From positions 45,184,012 to 45,248,011 of the forward strand of contig CM059971.1 of assembly GCA_030490835.1 (NCBI GenBank): 64,000 nucleotides of DNA, written 5' to 3'. The notes under the pieces are model-generated. The model saw only the letters and a list, made by a program, of their open reading frames with translations. It was not told where the DNA came from and did not search any database. The position numbers and the translations under genes are program-made. The DNA is from Annona cherimola. Taxonomy: Eukaryota; Streptophyta; Magnoliopsida; Magnoliales; Annonaceae. Each line of letters opens with the position of its first letter. The stretch's first letter is position 1. Below, piece after piece: positions 1 through 10,141 of this stretch.

Positions 1-565
1 CCCTCAAAAAAGGGAGATCTTTGCCAGATCCATATGCAAGGCACAAGTTTCGACCTTTGTGTAACGAGAGTTGTTTAATGGATAGGAATATACTATTAAA
101 CCCTGTGTAGTCATTATACAAGTTATGAACTTATGAATTTCACTTTATTTAATGGCATGAGAACATAACACTTAAATAGGGTATAATTAGCTTTATATAC
201 TGTTGGAAGACATATATGAAGATACATGAACTTGGGCTAGTAAATTCATATGCAATCCGCTTAACAAGAACCGGAGCAATATAGCTTAGATTCAAGGATT
301 CCGATCTATCCATCTGCCATTCCTAATCAGTAAACCTGTTTCAGTATCCAGTAGTCTCAGATCTCTACTCTAATTTCCCCTTTTTGCAATTATTAGTTTA
401 ATAGGACCACAAACTCAGAATTTCACAACCTTCGAAAGCAGTTAAGCTAAATAATAATTCCGGTTAACAATTCCTCGTGGGAACGATACTCTACTCACTT
501 TTTATTACTTGACACGGCACGTATACTTGCGTAAATAGCGAGCATTTTAATAGACATAGACGCAG
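1..565. repeat. Fragment of an unrelated LTR-like sequence at the window edge
   Basis: No open frame of note. The stretch near 470-540 (CTCGTGGGAACGATACTC followed by an ACTTGCG block) resembles the R/U5 end of plant Tat/Athila-type gypsy LTRs; this is recalled from the family, not computed. Similarity to the Tekay-type LTRs of this window starts only at about 566. It may be the end of an element whose body lies to the left. No target-site duplication can be tested. Confidence 0.3.
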
Positions 566-1573
566 CTCGTCAATATCTGACCTCTTAGGCCTCATATATT
601 AATCCCAAAATTTGAAATTATAATTAATTGTCAGAACACTACCTTAATCATTCATTTCAACACATATTCATGCATTTTTTTAACAAATCATTTAAGTTAT
701 TTTTCATTTATTCATAAATACCCTTCTATGTTCACCCATCTTACAACACATATATTATGTGTTTCTTAAAAATTCTCAAAGCAGAAACTTGCCTCCTAAT
801 TTGGCATGATTAAACCTCTTAATTAGCACATAACTTAGGGTATACTTATGGAATTTTAATCCATTAATCATAGGGTTCCAAAACACAACTTTGGCACCCT
901 TTTTCACACTTTCAACGCCTCTTTTAACACTTAAATCTTAATAGATTTTTAATCCGTTAATTCCAGCCATTAATCATGGTTTTCTTATCCCAAATTTAGG
1001 GTAATATCAAACATTTAAAATCCATAAATTGGTTGCTTACAAAACAATAACTTTACATGTATGTTAGGGTACCCTTTGACACTCCTCTTGGACGTCCCCT
1101 ACACATGCCCTAAAATTTCAGATTTTGGGCAATCCTTCTCAATCCTTTTTGGACGTCCCAATCCATCCATGCATCATTTGGGCTAATTCATGTATCACAC
1201 ATGTTATAAAAAGTGAAAATCAGGTCATATAGATAACTTTAAGTTCCATCCTTTCCAAGGTTCATATCTTATACCCAAATCAACATATAGAATTCATTTA
1301 ATCGTGAATCGTAATTCAATCATAAAAATAAATCAAAATAGCAACTTTACATGAGGAATTAAGAAAATTCCAGCTAGGTTTAATGACCCATAATCAATCC
1401 TAGCATCCACTTAACCTCTTTAAACACTTGAATTCATTTTTATCATTCAATTCTCATTCAATACCCTATTTAAGGGCATCATAAATCATCCTTTAAGGGT
1501 TCATTATAGATCAAATTCATGACCCATAAATAGAGGTAAGAAACTTAGATTTAAATGATTCAAAACTTAAATC

Positions 1574-1581
1574 ATACTTAC
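1574..1581 (-). promoter_or_regulatory. Conserved 5' splice-donor consensus in the E LTR
   Basis: The minus strand reads GTAAGTAT, identical in all seven Tekay-type LTR copies that include this part. It follows a purine-rich (Lys/Arg/Glu-coding) stretch at 1590-1760. Splicing here is inferred, not shown. Confidence 0.5.
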
Positions 1582-1775
1582 TTGAATCTAAGAAACTTTG
1601 AATCCAAGCTTTCCTAATTTGGTTTCCCTCTTTTCTTCCTTGTTTTCCTTCTCTTGTTTCTTCTTTTTTTCTTTCTTTCTCGTCCCCCTTGGACGTCCTT
1701 GTTGCTGCCCCCCTTAGGAAATTTTCTTCCTTGATTTTTTCTCCCAAAGTGGACATCCTTTGTGAGCTTCCCCTT

Positions 1776-1804
1776 TTTATAATTTTTGCATTTTGTGGGC
1801 CCAC
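1776..1804 (-). promoter_or_regulatory. Core-promoter-like module of the E LTR
   Basis: Read on the minus strand: palindrome GTGGGCCCAC, about a dozen bases of spacer, then TATAAAAAG. This is the clearest TATA box among the Tekay LTR copies. TGGGCC is a site-II (TCP-type) promoter motif in plants. The AGCTGGA/TCCAGCT palindrome found between these elements in the other LTRs is degraded here. Confidence 0.5.
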
Positions 1805-2255
1805 TTTGACACATCATATGTAGGGTAATTTATGGGCATCTTATCCCTTGATGTGTTGGCTTAATCATATCCAAGTAAAAAGTGTAATTATCATATATAA
1901 AAAATCATTAAATTTGAGCTCAACTTAGGCCCCATAGTTGTCCACTATTGGACGTCCACTTGTCATGGTTCTTATGGAATTTTTTGCCGCAAAATTCAAC
2001 CCAAATCAATGCCCATTACTTACCCTAGCTTCCTAGGTTAATTAGATGCATATTTTGCATTTTTGAAAATTCAAAAATTAAGCCATATCCCCCCTTGGGC
2101 GTCACGTAGCATGCCCACATATATGGCCTCCCATGGCTACTCTCTGTAGCCATTAAACCATGCATTTAAGCCATGGATAATTCATGAATTTTTTGGCATT
2201 TTTGATAATTCACAAAATCCACTCCAATTTACCCTCTCTCGACACCTTGTATAAG

Positions 2256-2689
2256 CCATTGTGGGGGTCGGGTTAGCCGTTAGAGCAGGTCTTTCTCTTT
2301 TGGCACTACCCAATTGCGCTTACTGGGTCCTTTCCCACAAGCCTTGGATAATATCTGTAGCTTGGGCTGCCCAATCCTGAGTAGCTTGCTGCATCGCTTC
2401 TTTTACAGCCGTAGTTACCCTTTCCTCTATCAGCCTGGCCTACCGGGTTTCATGTTCTTCTTCTACATTTCGTTCTGGGCTTAAATTTTTTTATCTTTGA
2501 CAAGTCCTTGGGTTTTTCCCTCTGGGTTCTAGTCCAGGCCTTTTGAATCTGCCACTTGTCTCTGAAACCTCATGTTGGCTGGGGACTTCCTCATTGGCAA
2601 TCCCTTTTTCCTTAATTTTGTATTACTCTCGACCTTGTGTCTACCATGGTGCTTTTTCTGAGTATATCAAAAGCACATCACATAACTTT
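2256..2689 (-). pseudogene. Element E: 5' remnant of gypsy gag
   Basis: Closely parallels the gag N-terminus of element C (about 40730-41100): both share the complement of TCCTTTCCCACAA, the GGATAATATCTGT segment, a GCTGCCCAATC segment and the GCTGCATCGCTTC segment in the same order, and the start region near 2645 matches C's start near 41081. No intact frame remains. The left end is fused to LTR sequence at about 2255, a deletion that removed the rest of gag and all of pol. On the right it runs into solo LTR F. Confidence 0.65.
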
Positions 2690-4165
2690 CAGTCTGTGAT
2701 ACCCAGACCCAAGTAAGGTTTAATTATATGCAATTGACATATAAATATGTATCACGTATGGTTTAGTTGAATTATAAATGATTTTCCTAAGCAATATTGA
2801 TGATTTATTGCAATTAGGGCAAACGATGATGAATGATCAATATAAGCCGATATGGGTCAATGTGATTAAATAGGCTTAATGAGGATTAGGAAATGAAAAT
2901 ATATTGAGGATAATTACCTCATATATTAAGATTTAATTTATGGAGATTATGTTGGTAATTATGGAGTTAAGGTAGCAAATGCTAGAAATTGCGTAACTCG
3001 ACGTCGGGAAGGCGGATTAAGATGAAAATTGAAAGGTAAGCACATAATTTAGTGCTTAACCGTATATAAATGATTATTTATGAAAATTATGATGAAATTA
3101 AGGTGAAAATCGATCATCACCATCAAAATCTAAAGATGGTTTCAAATGAGCATAAATTGAGCTAGAAAAGTCGGATTGAGACGAAATTTGAAATAAATGA
3201 TTAAAATTATGAGATCCATGAAATGAGAGGCTTAGATTAAGCTAATGATGATGGGATATTGGTTGCACAAAAATGGGTGTATATTATTGATTTTTGTGCA
3301 CCAAAAATATAAGCTTGTGTTTATGTTAAAGAGAGGTGATTAATTATATTTTTAGTGGCAAAAATGAGGTGTGAAAAGGAGATAATGACACATGGATTTT
3401 ATGCATTATTTAAGGTAATAAAATCCATAATAAAATCAAATGCTTAATGGCATAATTTAATGGAAAATGGATTAGCTCAAAGGAGCATGAAATAGGTGGC
3501 ATGGAATGGATGTCCAAATGGGTTATTTACATGATATTTTTGATTTTTAAAAAATTACAAAATATGTAATTAAGTGAGCTACATGACAAGGGTGGTTAAT
3601 GGAATTAATTTGGGATGAATTTAATGGCACAAAATGCCAAAACATCAAGGCACATGGACGTGGACAGCAACATGAGCAAGAATGATGTGCACGTTCAAAG
3701 CAGTTTTTGGAAATTTTAATGATTTTTTAATAGCTAAATTGACCCCTAATTAAGCTACTTACATAGGGTGATTAGACACCCATTAATTAATGTAAAAATT
3801 AGGTGGAAAAATCATTTAAAAGCTGCTGCAAGTGGACCCCACCCAAGTGGACAGCTACATGAAGGAATGGAGGTGCACGTTCAAAGGCTGCAAATGTGAT
3901 TTTTTTAATAAGATAAATGGTCCCCTAATTAGGATACTACCTAGGGTAGTTAATTAGCCATAAATTAAAGTAAAAATTCATTGGAAAAAATGGCGAAATA
4001 CTGCTGCAAAGGGACGTTGCATTATATGGATAGATTTTGTCCATTAATGATGTAGATTTTAATGGATTTAATAAAAATAATTTGCTAATTTAAATGGACC
4101 ACATTTTGCCATTTCAGCAAAAGGGGATAAGCATGTCTTAATCATGTTTAATTTCTGTGGAAATT

Positions 4166-4193
4166 GGGGCCCACAAAGCTAGAAAATCCAGCT
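4166..4193 (+). promoter_or_regulatory. Core-promoter-like module of the F LTR
   Basis: GGGGCCCAC at 4166-4174, then an imperfect AGCT-(AGAAAATCC)-AGCT palindrome at 4177-4193. The TATA position reads CATATCC, so the box is weak or decayed. About 220 bp later comes the GTAAGTAT donor, after a purine-rich stretch (4295-4370). Confidence 0.4.
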
Positions 4194-4408
4194 CATATCC
4201 TAGGTGCACGTTCACATGTGCTAAGGGTTGAGGAGAGAGAAAATGCTAAGGGAAAAAACCCCCAAGCAAGGCAAGCACGTTCCATTTTTTTTCCAGCAGC
4301 ATGAGAAGCAAGAAAGGGAGGAAAATAGGAGAAAAAGAGAAGGAAAAATGGAGAAGAAGAATGGGATTCGAGCTAGGAAAAGTGGAGTCCAAGTTTGATC
4401 CAATACAT

Positions 4409-4416
4409 GTAAGTAT
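4409..4416 (+). promoter_or_regulatory. Conserved splice donor 1 in F
   Basis: GTAAGTAT, same place and sequence as in the other Tekay LTRs. It closes the predicted first exon; the next predicted acceptor is at 5774-5775. Confidence 0.5.
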
Positions 4417-5775
4417 ACCTTTGGTTATGGGTTGAAAATCATAACTGAAATTTTCTTAAATCCTATTTGATGTTGCTGTTTTGATGTTTAATCATGATTA
4501 CATGATTATTTATGATTAGATGAATTATATAAGTTGATTTATAAAGTTTAATTTGGGGATTAATCAGCCCATATCATCTAATCTACACTTATGTTTAGTA
4601 AATCTGGGCTTGAAAAGACAAATAGGGAAGAAATAGTTAATGAATGAATTTTAGTATGAAATGTTTTTTTAGGACTCATGATAGGTTGATTAAGGAACGA
4701 CCCAATTTTCAGCTCAAAATATTTATCATGTTGGAAATTAAAAATCCGAGAATATCAACCTTAATAGGGTTGAACGGGTGTCAGGATCAGCTGCACAAAA
4801 TGATTTTTAATAATTTTTATACAGGGAATTTTGGGCTAAAAATTTTACAGGATATATAATACATATTTAGAATCACATTAAAAATTAAAATTTATTTTTA
4901 AAGGGTATAATATACCTAATAATTAACGTGATTTGGACTATCTGAAAATGGATACTGTTGTCCAGCAGGGTAAAAATACGAAAAGAAATATCAATTCTTA
5001 CTTTTTTGTGCTGAAAATATTTATTATGATTAATTCATATAGTTATTAAGGTATGGTAGGAATTTCAGATCAAAACTACTTGATTTGATATGAATTCAAG
5101 ATTTTGAGAATTCAGTATGCCTGAATTCAGCATTACGGACAGCTTAAGGAATAAATCAAGATAAATGTTAAATTTCAGGTTTTTGTGATGGAATTTAATG
5201 TACAATGGGATATAAACAAGTATCATAAGTAATTATGAAGATTTAACCTATTAGATATGGGTTTTAGAAAGGATGGAACCTAGGGTTACGTATAAGACCC
5301 AATTTCTATGTTTTGATGTTGAAAATGATAAACGGATTATGTGAAGTGTTAAAATGCAAAAATTCATAAAGATATGATTGGAACACATGAATTAGGTTTC
5401 TGTTTTAGTAAATAGTGATAATCTCAAATTTTGAGATTATTATATGATATATAAGTTAGCAACTAAGTGCTAAAAATGAGCACCAATGTGTGAAAAATGG
5501 AAAATATGTTAAAAATGATAAATGGAGGTAATGAACTTCTAAATAATAATTTAATGAATGATTATTATATTTATGTAAGATTACCCTACATAAAGGTATT
5601 AAAATGAATGAATGGATGATTGATATATGTAGGCTATGTGCTAAGTATGAATACCCGACTTGAAAGACAAGTGGGTTAAGTTAGTCCAAATGGATTTATG
5701 TAGATTGGAAAATCTAAGGAAAATAAGTATTTGAAGATGATGCAAATAAATAAAATGTTATTTTCATTTATTTAG

Positions 5776-5823
5776 GTAAAGGCGAAGGAAAAGAATGGAA
5801 GAAAGGGAATAAGGCAATCTCAG
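5776..5823 (+). other. Predicted leader mini-exon in F (48 nt)
   Basis: Preceded by a T-rich tract ending TTTATTTAG and followed by GTAAGCAAGC. The interior is purine-rich (GGAAAAGAATGGAAG). The same flanked block occurs in C (33365-33410, 43463-43507), D (47566-47608, 57818-57860) and J (17579-17621), and in E with a damaged donor (31226-31269). The exon call is inference from conserved flanks. Confidence 0.45.
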
Positions 5824-5981
5824 GTAAGCAAGCGAACTTTTCAAATAATTTATTTCTGCCTATGTGTTGAAATATGAAATATGATGTTACGTTGAAATGT
5901 TTATGGTTATGTTTTGACGAATGGGCAAGCATAATTTTGAAAATGATGATTATAATGCAAAGCCACAAGTTTTGAAAATGA

Positions 5982-6159
5982 CGACTTTAATGAAAAGTCG
6001 TAAGTTTTGAAAAAGGATGGCTTTAAGGAAAAGCCTAAAGGTTTGCTACATGGGAAGCAAGCAATGTTTTTCTAAGATAAATGTTTTATCACAAGTGTTG
6101 CCATGGATTGACAATGCTCTATGTTAATGGAAATAAGAAATTTGCTTATGAGTAAGCAA
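5982..6159 (+). repeat. Run of short hairpins in F
   Basis: Perfect or near-perfect inverted repeats: CGACTTT...AAAGTCG-type at 5982-6000, GGCTTTAAGGAAAAGCC at 6019-6035 and TTGCTTATGAGTAAGCAA at 6142-6159. Counterparts sit at 47280-47460 in D. They lie in predicted intron 2. Confidence 0.6.
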
Positions 6160-6956
6160 GTTCTCCCTGATGTTAATTTTAACGAATTTTATATTTTATG
6201 TCAATGATTTTAAGAATTTGCTTTTAAGTAAATAAATTCTTTATGATGTTGTTTTCAAAAGGACTTTATAAGAAAAAGGGAATTTTGCCAGTTTTCATGA
6301 AGAAATATTATCAGATAAGTTTTGAGTTCTCTTATGATGTTTTATGATAAATGATTACACTTATAAAAGAAAAAGATTGGTTTTCTATGTCATGATATTT
6401 AATTTTAAATGATAATTAGGACATAACCTTGTGTTTTGAAAAGATATTCAAAAAGTTTTGATTTCCTTTAGACAAGGAAATCTATGATGAAAATATCTTC
6501 AAAAATATTTATACGAATGTTGTTGAACGGAATTTAAGGATGACCAGCCTAATAAGTGATTTCATAAAATGGTTTAATTTCAGGTTGCTAAATGACATGC
6601 AAAAGACTGTGCAATTCCCCTTTCATGTAAAAATAGTGTAATATATATGTGGACAATAATCTAATTTTTAGGTTGTGGAGAAGGGGATGGTATAATTACA
6701 TAACTTTTGTAAGCAAAAGGCCCTGAAATGGAAACCAAGAAAATATTAGAGAAATATATGGTTTACTTTTGGAAATCCAAAAGTTTTGAATTTCTTTTAT
6801 TATATATTTTTTAAGATGATTTGTTTCTCAAACATTTCAAATATTTATCAAAATATTTTACTTAAAATATTTCTAAAAGAATTTAAGGGAAGGTCATCCT
6901 AAAATTAGATTTCAAATGACAACTTATTTAAAGTGGGTGTGCTCGCTTTACAAGTT

Positions 6957-7095
6957 GACACGGACTGCGGTCTGTGATATGTTTTTCAAAAATGAATTTT
7001 TTTAAAATACAGACTTAGGTCTATGATGGTTTAAAAGGACATGGGCTGCGGTCTATGATTCTTTAAACCAAACCGACTGCGGTCCGTCAGGATAA
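6957..7095 (+). repeat. GACTGCGGTC motif array in F
   Basis: Four spaced copies of a GACTGCGGTC(T/C)RTGAT-like motif at about 6960, 7010, 7045 and 7075. D carries five copies in the opposite orientation at 46344-46505 and again at 54930-55095. Confidence 0.6.
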
Positions 7096-7099
7096 TGTA

Positions 7100-7290
7100 T
7101 GGTGCACCAGTACAAGGAATAGGCCGGTTGTAGAGTACGGTCAGGACGGCCGGGGCCCACTCTACATATGGCCAAGTCGCTAAGGGATGGCAGGAGGCCA
7201 GCGACGCCCTCCCTGAGATGGGAGCAGGAGGACAGGACAGCCGCCAGGTTAGCGTGCCGTTAAGGATTCTCTTCCAAAAGGTAGCATGAT
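7100..7290 (+). promoter_or_regulatory. GC-rich conserved block of the F LTR
   Basis: A GC-rich island in an AT-rich LTR, with GGCCAAGTCGC and a CTCCC-(TGAGAT)-GGGAG stem. The block is shared, with changes, by E, C, D and J. Function unknown; a regulatory DNA site or an RNA fold are both possible. Confidence 0.45.
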
Positions 7291-7635
7291 CACTTGTTAA
7301 GTGTCACTACTGGATGGGGAGAAATACATTTTCTTACGTTTTGCTTTTGAAAAGCCCAAAGATTGAGAAATAAAAGTAATTTTATGAAAAGTATCCTAAA
7401 GGGATTTTTATGACATGGTTACCCTAAAAATAGAGTGTTTTATACAAAAGTGAAAATAATAAGGATGAAAGGAAATGTTTTTATGCAAAAGCATTTATGA
7501 AAATGGTTGTGCATTTTATACGTCTTGTTTGTTATAAATAAGCCCCAAGACGGGGATTATGAAAAGGATTTATGTCAAACTCATTTTTGGACATAAGAAG
7601 TTCATTACTAAAGATCCTAAATGAAAAATGTTTAT

Positions 7636-7699
7636 GGACATGAGAATGTCCAATGTCAAAGTGTTTTAATGAAAGGTATTTTAGGACATACGAATGTCC
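7636..7699 (+). repeat. Two GGACAT/ATGTCC palindromes in F
   Basis: GGACATGAGAATGTCC (7636-7651) and GGACATACGAATGTCC (7684-7699), 48 bp apart. The corresponding part of D has eight such palindromes. Confidence 0.65.
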
Positions 7700-8250
7700 T
7701 CAAGTAAAAAGGTATTCAAGATGTTTAAGAAAAATATTTTCAAAGAAGTCTTGCCCTAAAAGATAAACTGCTTGCTTACTGAGTTGTCACTCATGATTTG
7801 TTTTCCCAAACCTTAGACAGGTACCGGGAAACTTAAGGAGATGCAAATCTAAGCAATAAAGTAAGGCACGAGATGATGGACAGGTAGGCTATAAGGAATG
7901 GGAAAGCATGAATATGCTAAGGTATGTTAATGTGTATGTGAACTTAAGTAGAATTATAAGTTCTATGTGATCCAATGCTTGTATGAAATGTAAATGCTAT
8001 TATAGAAAAGCATGATGAGATGTTATGAAATAGAATATGAAATTTTATTACAAGTGTATTATTGCTACTTGTTTGATGAATGATGTGAAATGTAAAAATA
8101 TGAATGATGATGAACGAAAATTTTTTTTTTGGATGAGTTTCAAATTTAGAACCCGCCATGTGATCAGGGCAACAATCCTGATTCACATTTACTAATCAAT
8201 AAGGTATTGAGGTAAGGAAGTGATGTCTCGGTTTGGGGCGCCAAACACTC

Positions 8251-8640
8251 ATGGTTAGGGTTAGATCACATCATACTTATCATATGGTAAATTTCAACAT
8301 AACCATGTCATTTCATGCAACACAACCATAATTATGTCACATTCCATCACTTTTTAACGTAAACATCCATAAACATTCATCATCATTCATATTTATAACC
8401 ATTCATATTCATTCATGATTACTTATCATTTTCATACCTATTCATAACCATTCTTTTCATTCATTTAAAACTCTTAGACATAGTTATGTTATCATAACCA
8501 TTCATAGTCAATCATTCACATAATCAAACATTCCACATCAAACTGTGCTTATATACATATCAAGCTGACATAGCAAATCATAGTTTCATCAAACCATACT
8601 TTATATTTACATTCTCATAATTCAAAGAAAATTTTCATAG
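8251..8640. other. Element E spacer between gag and pre-gag ORF
   Basis: Non-coding and rich in CATTCAT/CATAAC simple motifs. The same CATTCATAACCATTCATATT-type composition fills the equivalent spacer of element C (about 41130-41400), which supports the reading that F split one continuous gag/leader region. Confidence 0.5.
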
Positions 8641-8654
8641 CCTACCGGGACCCC

Positions 8655-9413
8655 TTATATAACGCCTACGACTAGGCGGGACTTGTGTGAGTTCCTCAGT
8701 AATAGTACTAGTATTAGACCAAGCGGGAAGGTTTTCTTCCCCACCATTGTCATTGTCGTCATCATCATCATCATCATCACTCTCCTCCTCATCTGGCTCG
8801 AGGAACTCCTCACAGGACCCTCATCCTCATGATCATCGTCCATATGCATGGACTCACCATCACTTTCCCTTACCCATAGTATAACCTCAACAGGGCCGGG
8901 GGTAGAAGGCCTTTCTAATATACCTAGGGCACGACATTGCTCCATGGAAATTGCTACCTCCTTTTCTCTTTGGCGAATGCGTTCCCAACTCACTCCATAG
9001 AGAAATTGGACGCACCCACCTTCAAATCGATACCATGAGCTTAGGTCTAGGGGTGTAGGCGTTGGTATCTGATCCCAGAAATTTGTAGATCCCTGGAACT
9101 AATATAATCAGTAGGATGGGATCGTCTGTGGGTCATCGTGAGGAGCTAAAAATACTTCGGCTTTAGGAGCCCTACTTGTAGACTCCTCTAGACCATACCC
9201 ATACAGCCCAAGGTCGACATAGTAATCTCTTTGAGTCTGTGGTGGAGGGTTTAGGGGTGGAAAGCCTAGAGGAACGGGTGGAAAGTGAATCACATTTTGC
9301 TGCGATGTCCACCATTTATGGACATTTTCCTCTATTCTCCGTCTTTTTTCCTCCTCCTCCATTTCCCGCTTTATCTCCTCCGTACTCATAACTGTTTTCC
9401 CCTTATCTGTCAT
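8655..9413 (-). pseudogene. Element E: extra ORF between PBS and gag (unrecognised protein)
   Basis: Two minus-strand open stretches in different frames (9413-9108 and 8993-8655) together parallel a degenerate stretch in C (42195 to about 41396). Shared traits: start M(T/A)DKGK, a charged Glu/Lys/Arg segment, K-W-(W/L)-x-SQQ, a proline-rich segment (PPVPLGFPP here), SRAPKAEV, then SWE-x-IRQREKE and a PGEV-like segment, ending in an acidic or methionine-rich tail over a CAT repeat. It lies directly downstream of the PBS and upstream of gag. I recognise no domain, and no function is proposed. Broken by at least one frameshift plus stops near 9050. Confidence 0.5.
8761..8779. repeat. ATC trinucleotide microsatellite
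   Basis: Six uninterrupted ATC units inside the 3' part of the E pre-gag ORF. They explain the methionine run in the minus-strand translation. C has a shorter imperfect counterpart near 41465. Confidence 0.8.
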
Positions 9414-9620
9414 CTACAATTTAAAACATAGCAAACTAGCTATATTTTAAAGTCAACATAATGCAAATCATCTTGCAATTTATCATTATATAACATGCAT
9501 ATCATCATGTGATCATACATAGTTCATTATATAATCACATATCATAAAATCATACATAATTCATCATATTCAATCGATCTTTATACTTAATAATTTTTTC
9601 ACACCTATTTGCCAATTCAT

Positions 9621-9632
9621 GCTCTAATACCA
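9621..9632 (-). other. Primer binding site of element E
   Basis: Minus strand TGGTATTAGAGC, one mismatch from the plant initiator-Met tRNA complement TGGTATCAGAGC. It lies 5 bp from the inner end of the 5' LTR at 9638, which fixes E's orientation as minus. Confidence 0.75.
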
Positions 9633-9637
9633 AGCTC

Positions 9638-10141
9638 TGTGGCGCCCCAAACCGAGCGTCACATCTTGAGCCTTATTCGAAGACCATTATTGATTAGTAA
9701 ACATGAAAGGATTATTGCCCTATCACACGATAGGATCTATTGGATATTTATCCATTTAATCTTTACTCCTTAGGAGTTAATATCATCATGCATATTCCAT
9801 TTTTAATCATTTTGTCCATTTAGGCCATCATTAGGACTTAGTATAGAATCCACATTTATTCCTAACATGGCAAAGCATGCATCTAATATTTGTCCATAAA
9901 ATTCTTCCATCAATATAGCGCAAACCATAATGTAAATTTCATACATTCATTCAAAACTAAAGTTATACACAGGCAACCGTAAAATTGTCTTTCTTCATCG
10001 TTCAACCTGTACTCCTCTGTTATCTCCATCGTTTCACCTATCGTAGGGTTTGAAAAACAAAATATGAGTCGAAACTCAATAAGTAAGCTGCATAGTTTTT
10101 AGACATTCATTTTGCATACAACATTTTTTTCATTTAAACAC
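9638..10141 (-). repeat. Element E: 5' LTR, inner part
   Basis: Begins TGTGGCGCCCC next to the PBS and contains the conserved predicted third-exon edge (complement GTGAAAC, with AG at 10038-10039) and the TGAGT/ACTCA hairpin. It is cut at 10141 by copia element A and resumes at 30672. The last five bases, AACAC (10137-10141), are A's target-site duplication. Confidence 0.8.

Larger units (their letters stand above)
566..2255 (-). repeat. Element E: fragment of 3' LTR (Tekay/Del-type gypsy)
   Basis: Positions 580-797 align with 31568-31784 of the other E LTR (shared CTTAGGCCTCAT, ACCCTTCTATG, CATATATTATGTGTTTCTTAAA). Downstream it follows the order seen in the C LTRs up to the CTCTCGACACC segment near 2250, where it joins gag directly, so the true LTR end, polypurine tract and all of pol are missing. 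It keeps a minus-strand TATA box at 1776-1781, a GTGGGCCCAC palindrome at 1795-1804 and the GTAAGTAT donor (complement of 1574-1581). Many small differences from the partner LTR make this the oldest element here. Confidence 0.65.
2695..8245 (+). mobile_element. Element F: solo LTR of Tekay-type gypsy (5.55 kb)
   Basis: Starts TGTGATACCC and ends with GGGGCGCCAAA, the family ends being TGTGAAACCC and GGCGCCACA. Flanks are CAGTC (2690-2694) and CACTC (8246-8250), a 5-bp duplication with one mismatch. There is no internal region, so it is a product of LTR-LTR recombination. It is inserted in the spacer between gag and the pre-gag ORF of E. It is closest to the long LTRs of element D, read in the opposite direction. 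It holds no gene; short frames inside are chance. Contents in order: promoter-like module (4166-4193), donor (4409-4416), mini-exon (5776-5823), hairpins, palindromes, GC-rich block (7100-7290) and acceptor (7820). Confidence 0.85.

Noticed and set aside
4221..4403. Hydrophobic 60-codon frame on the minus strand in F
   Set aside because: It is antisense to the purine-rich leader exon, which makes Phe/Ser/Leu runs by composition.
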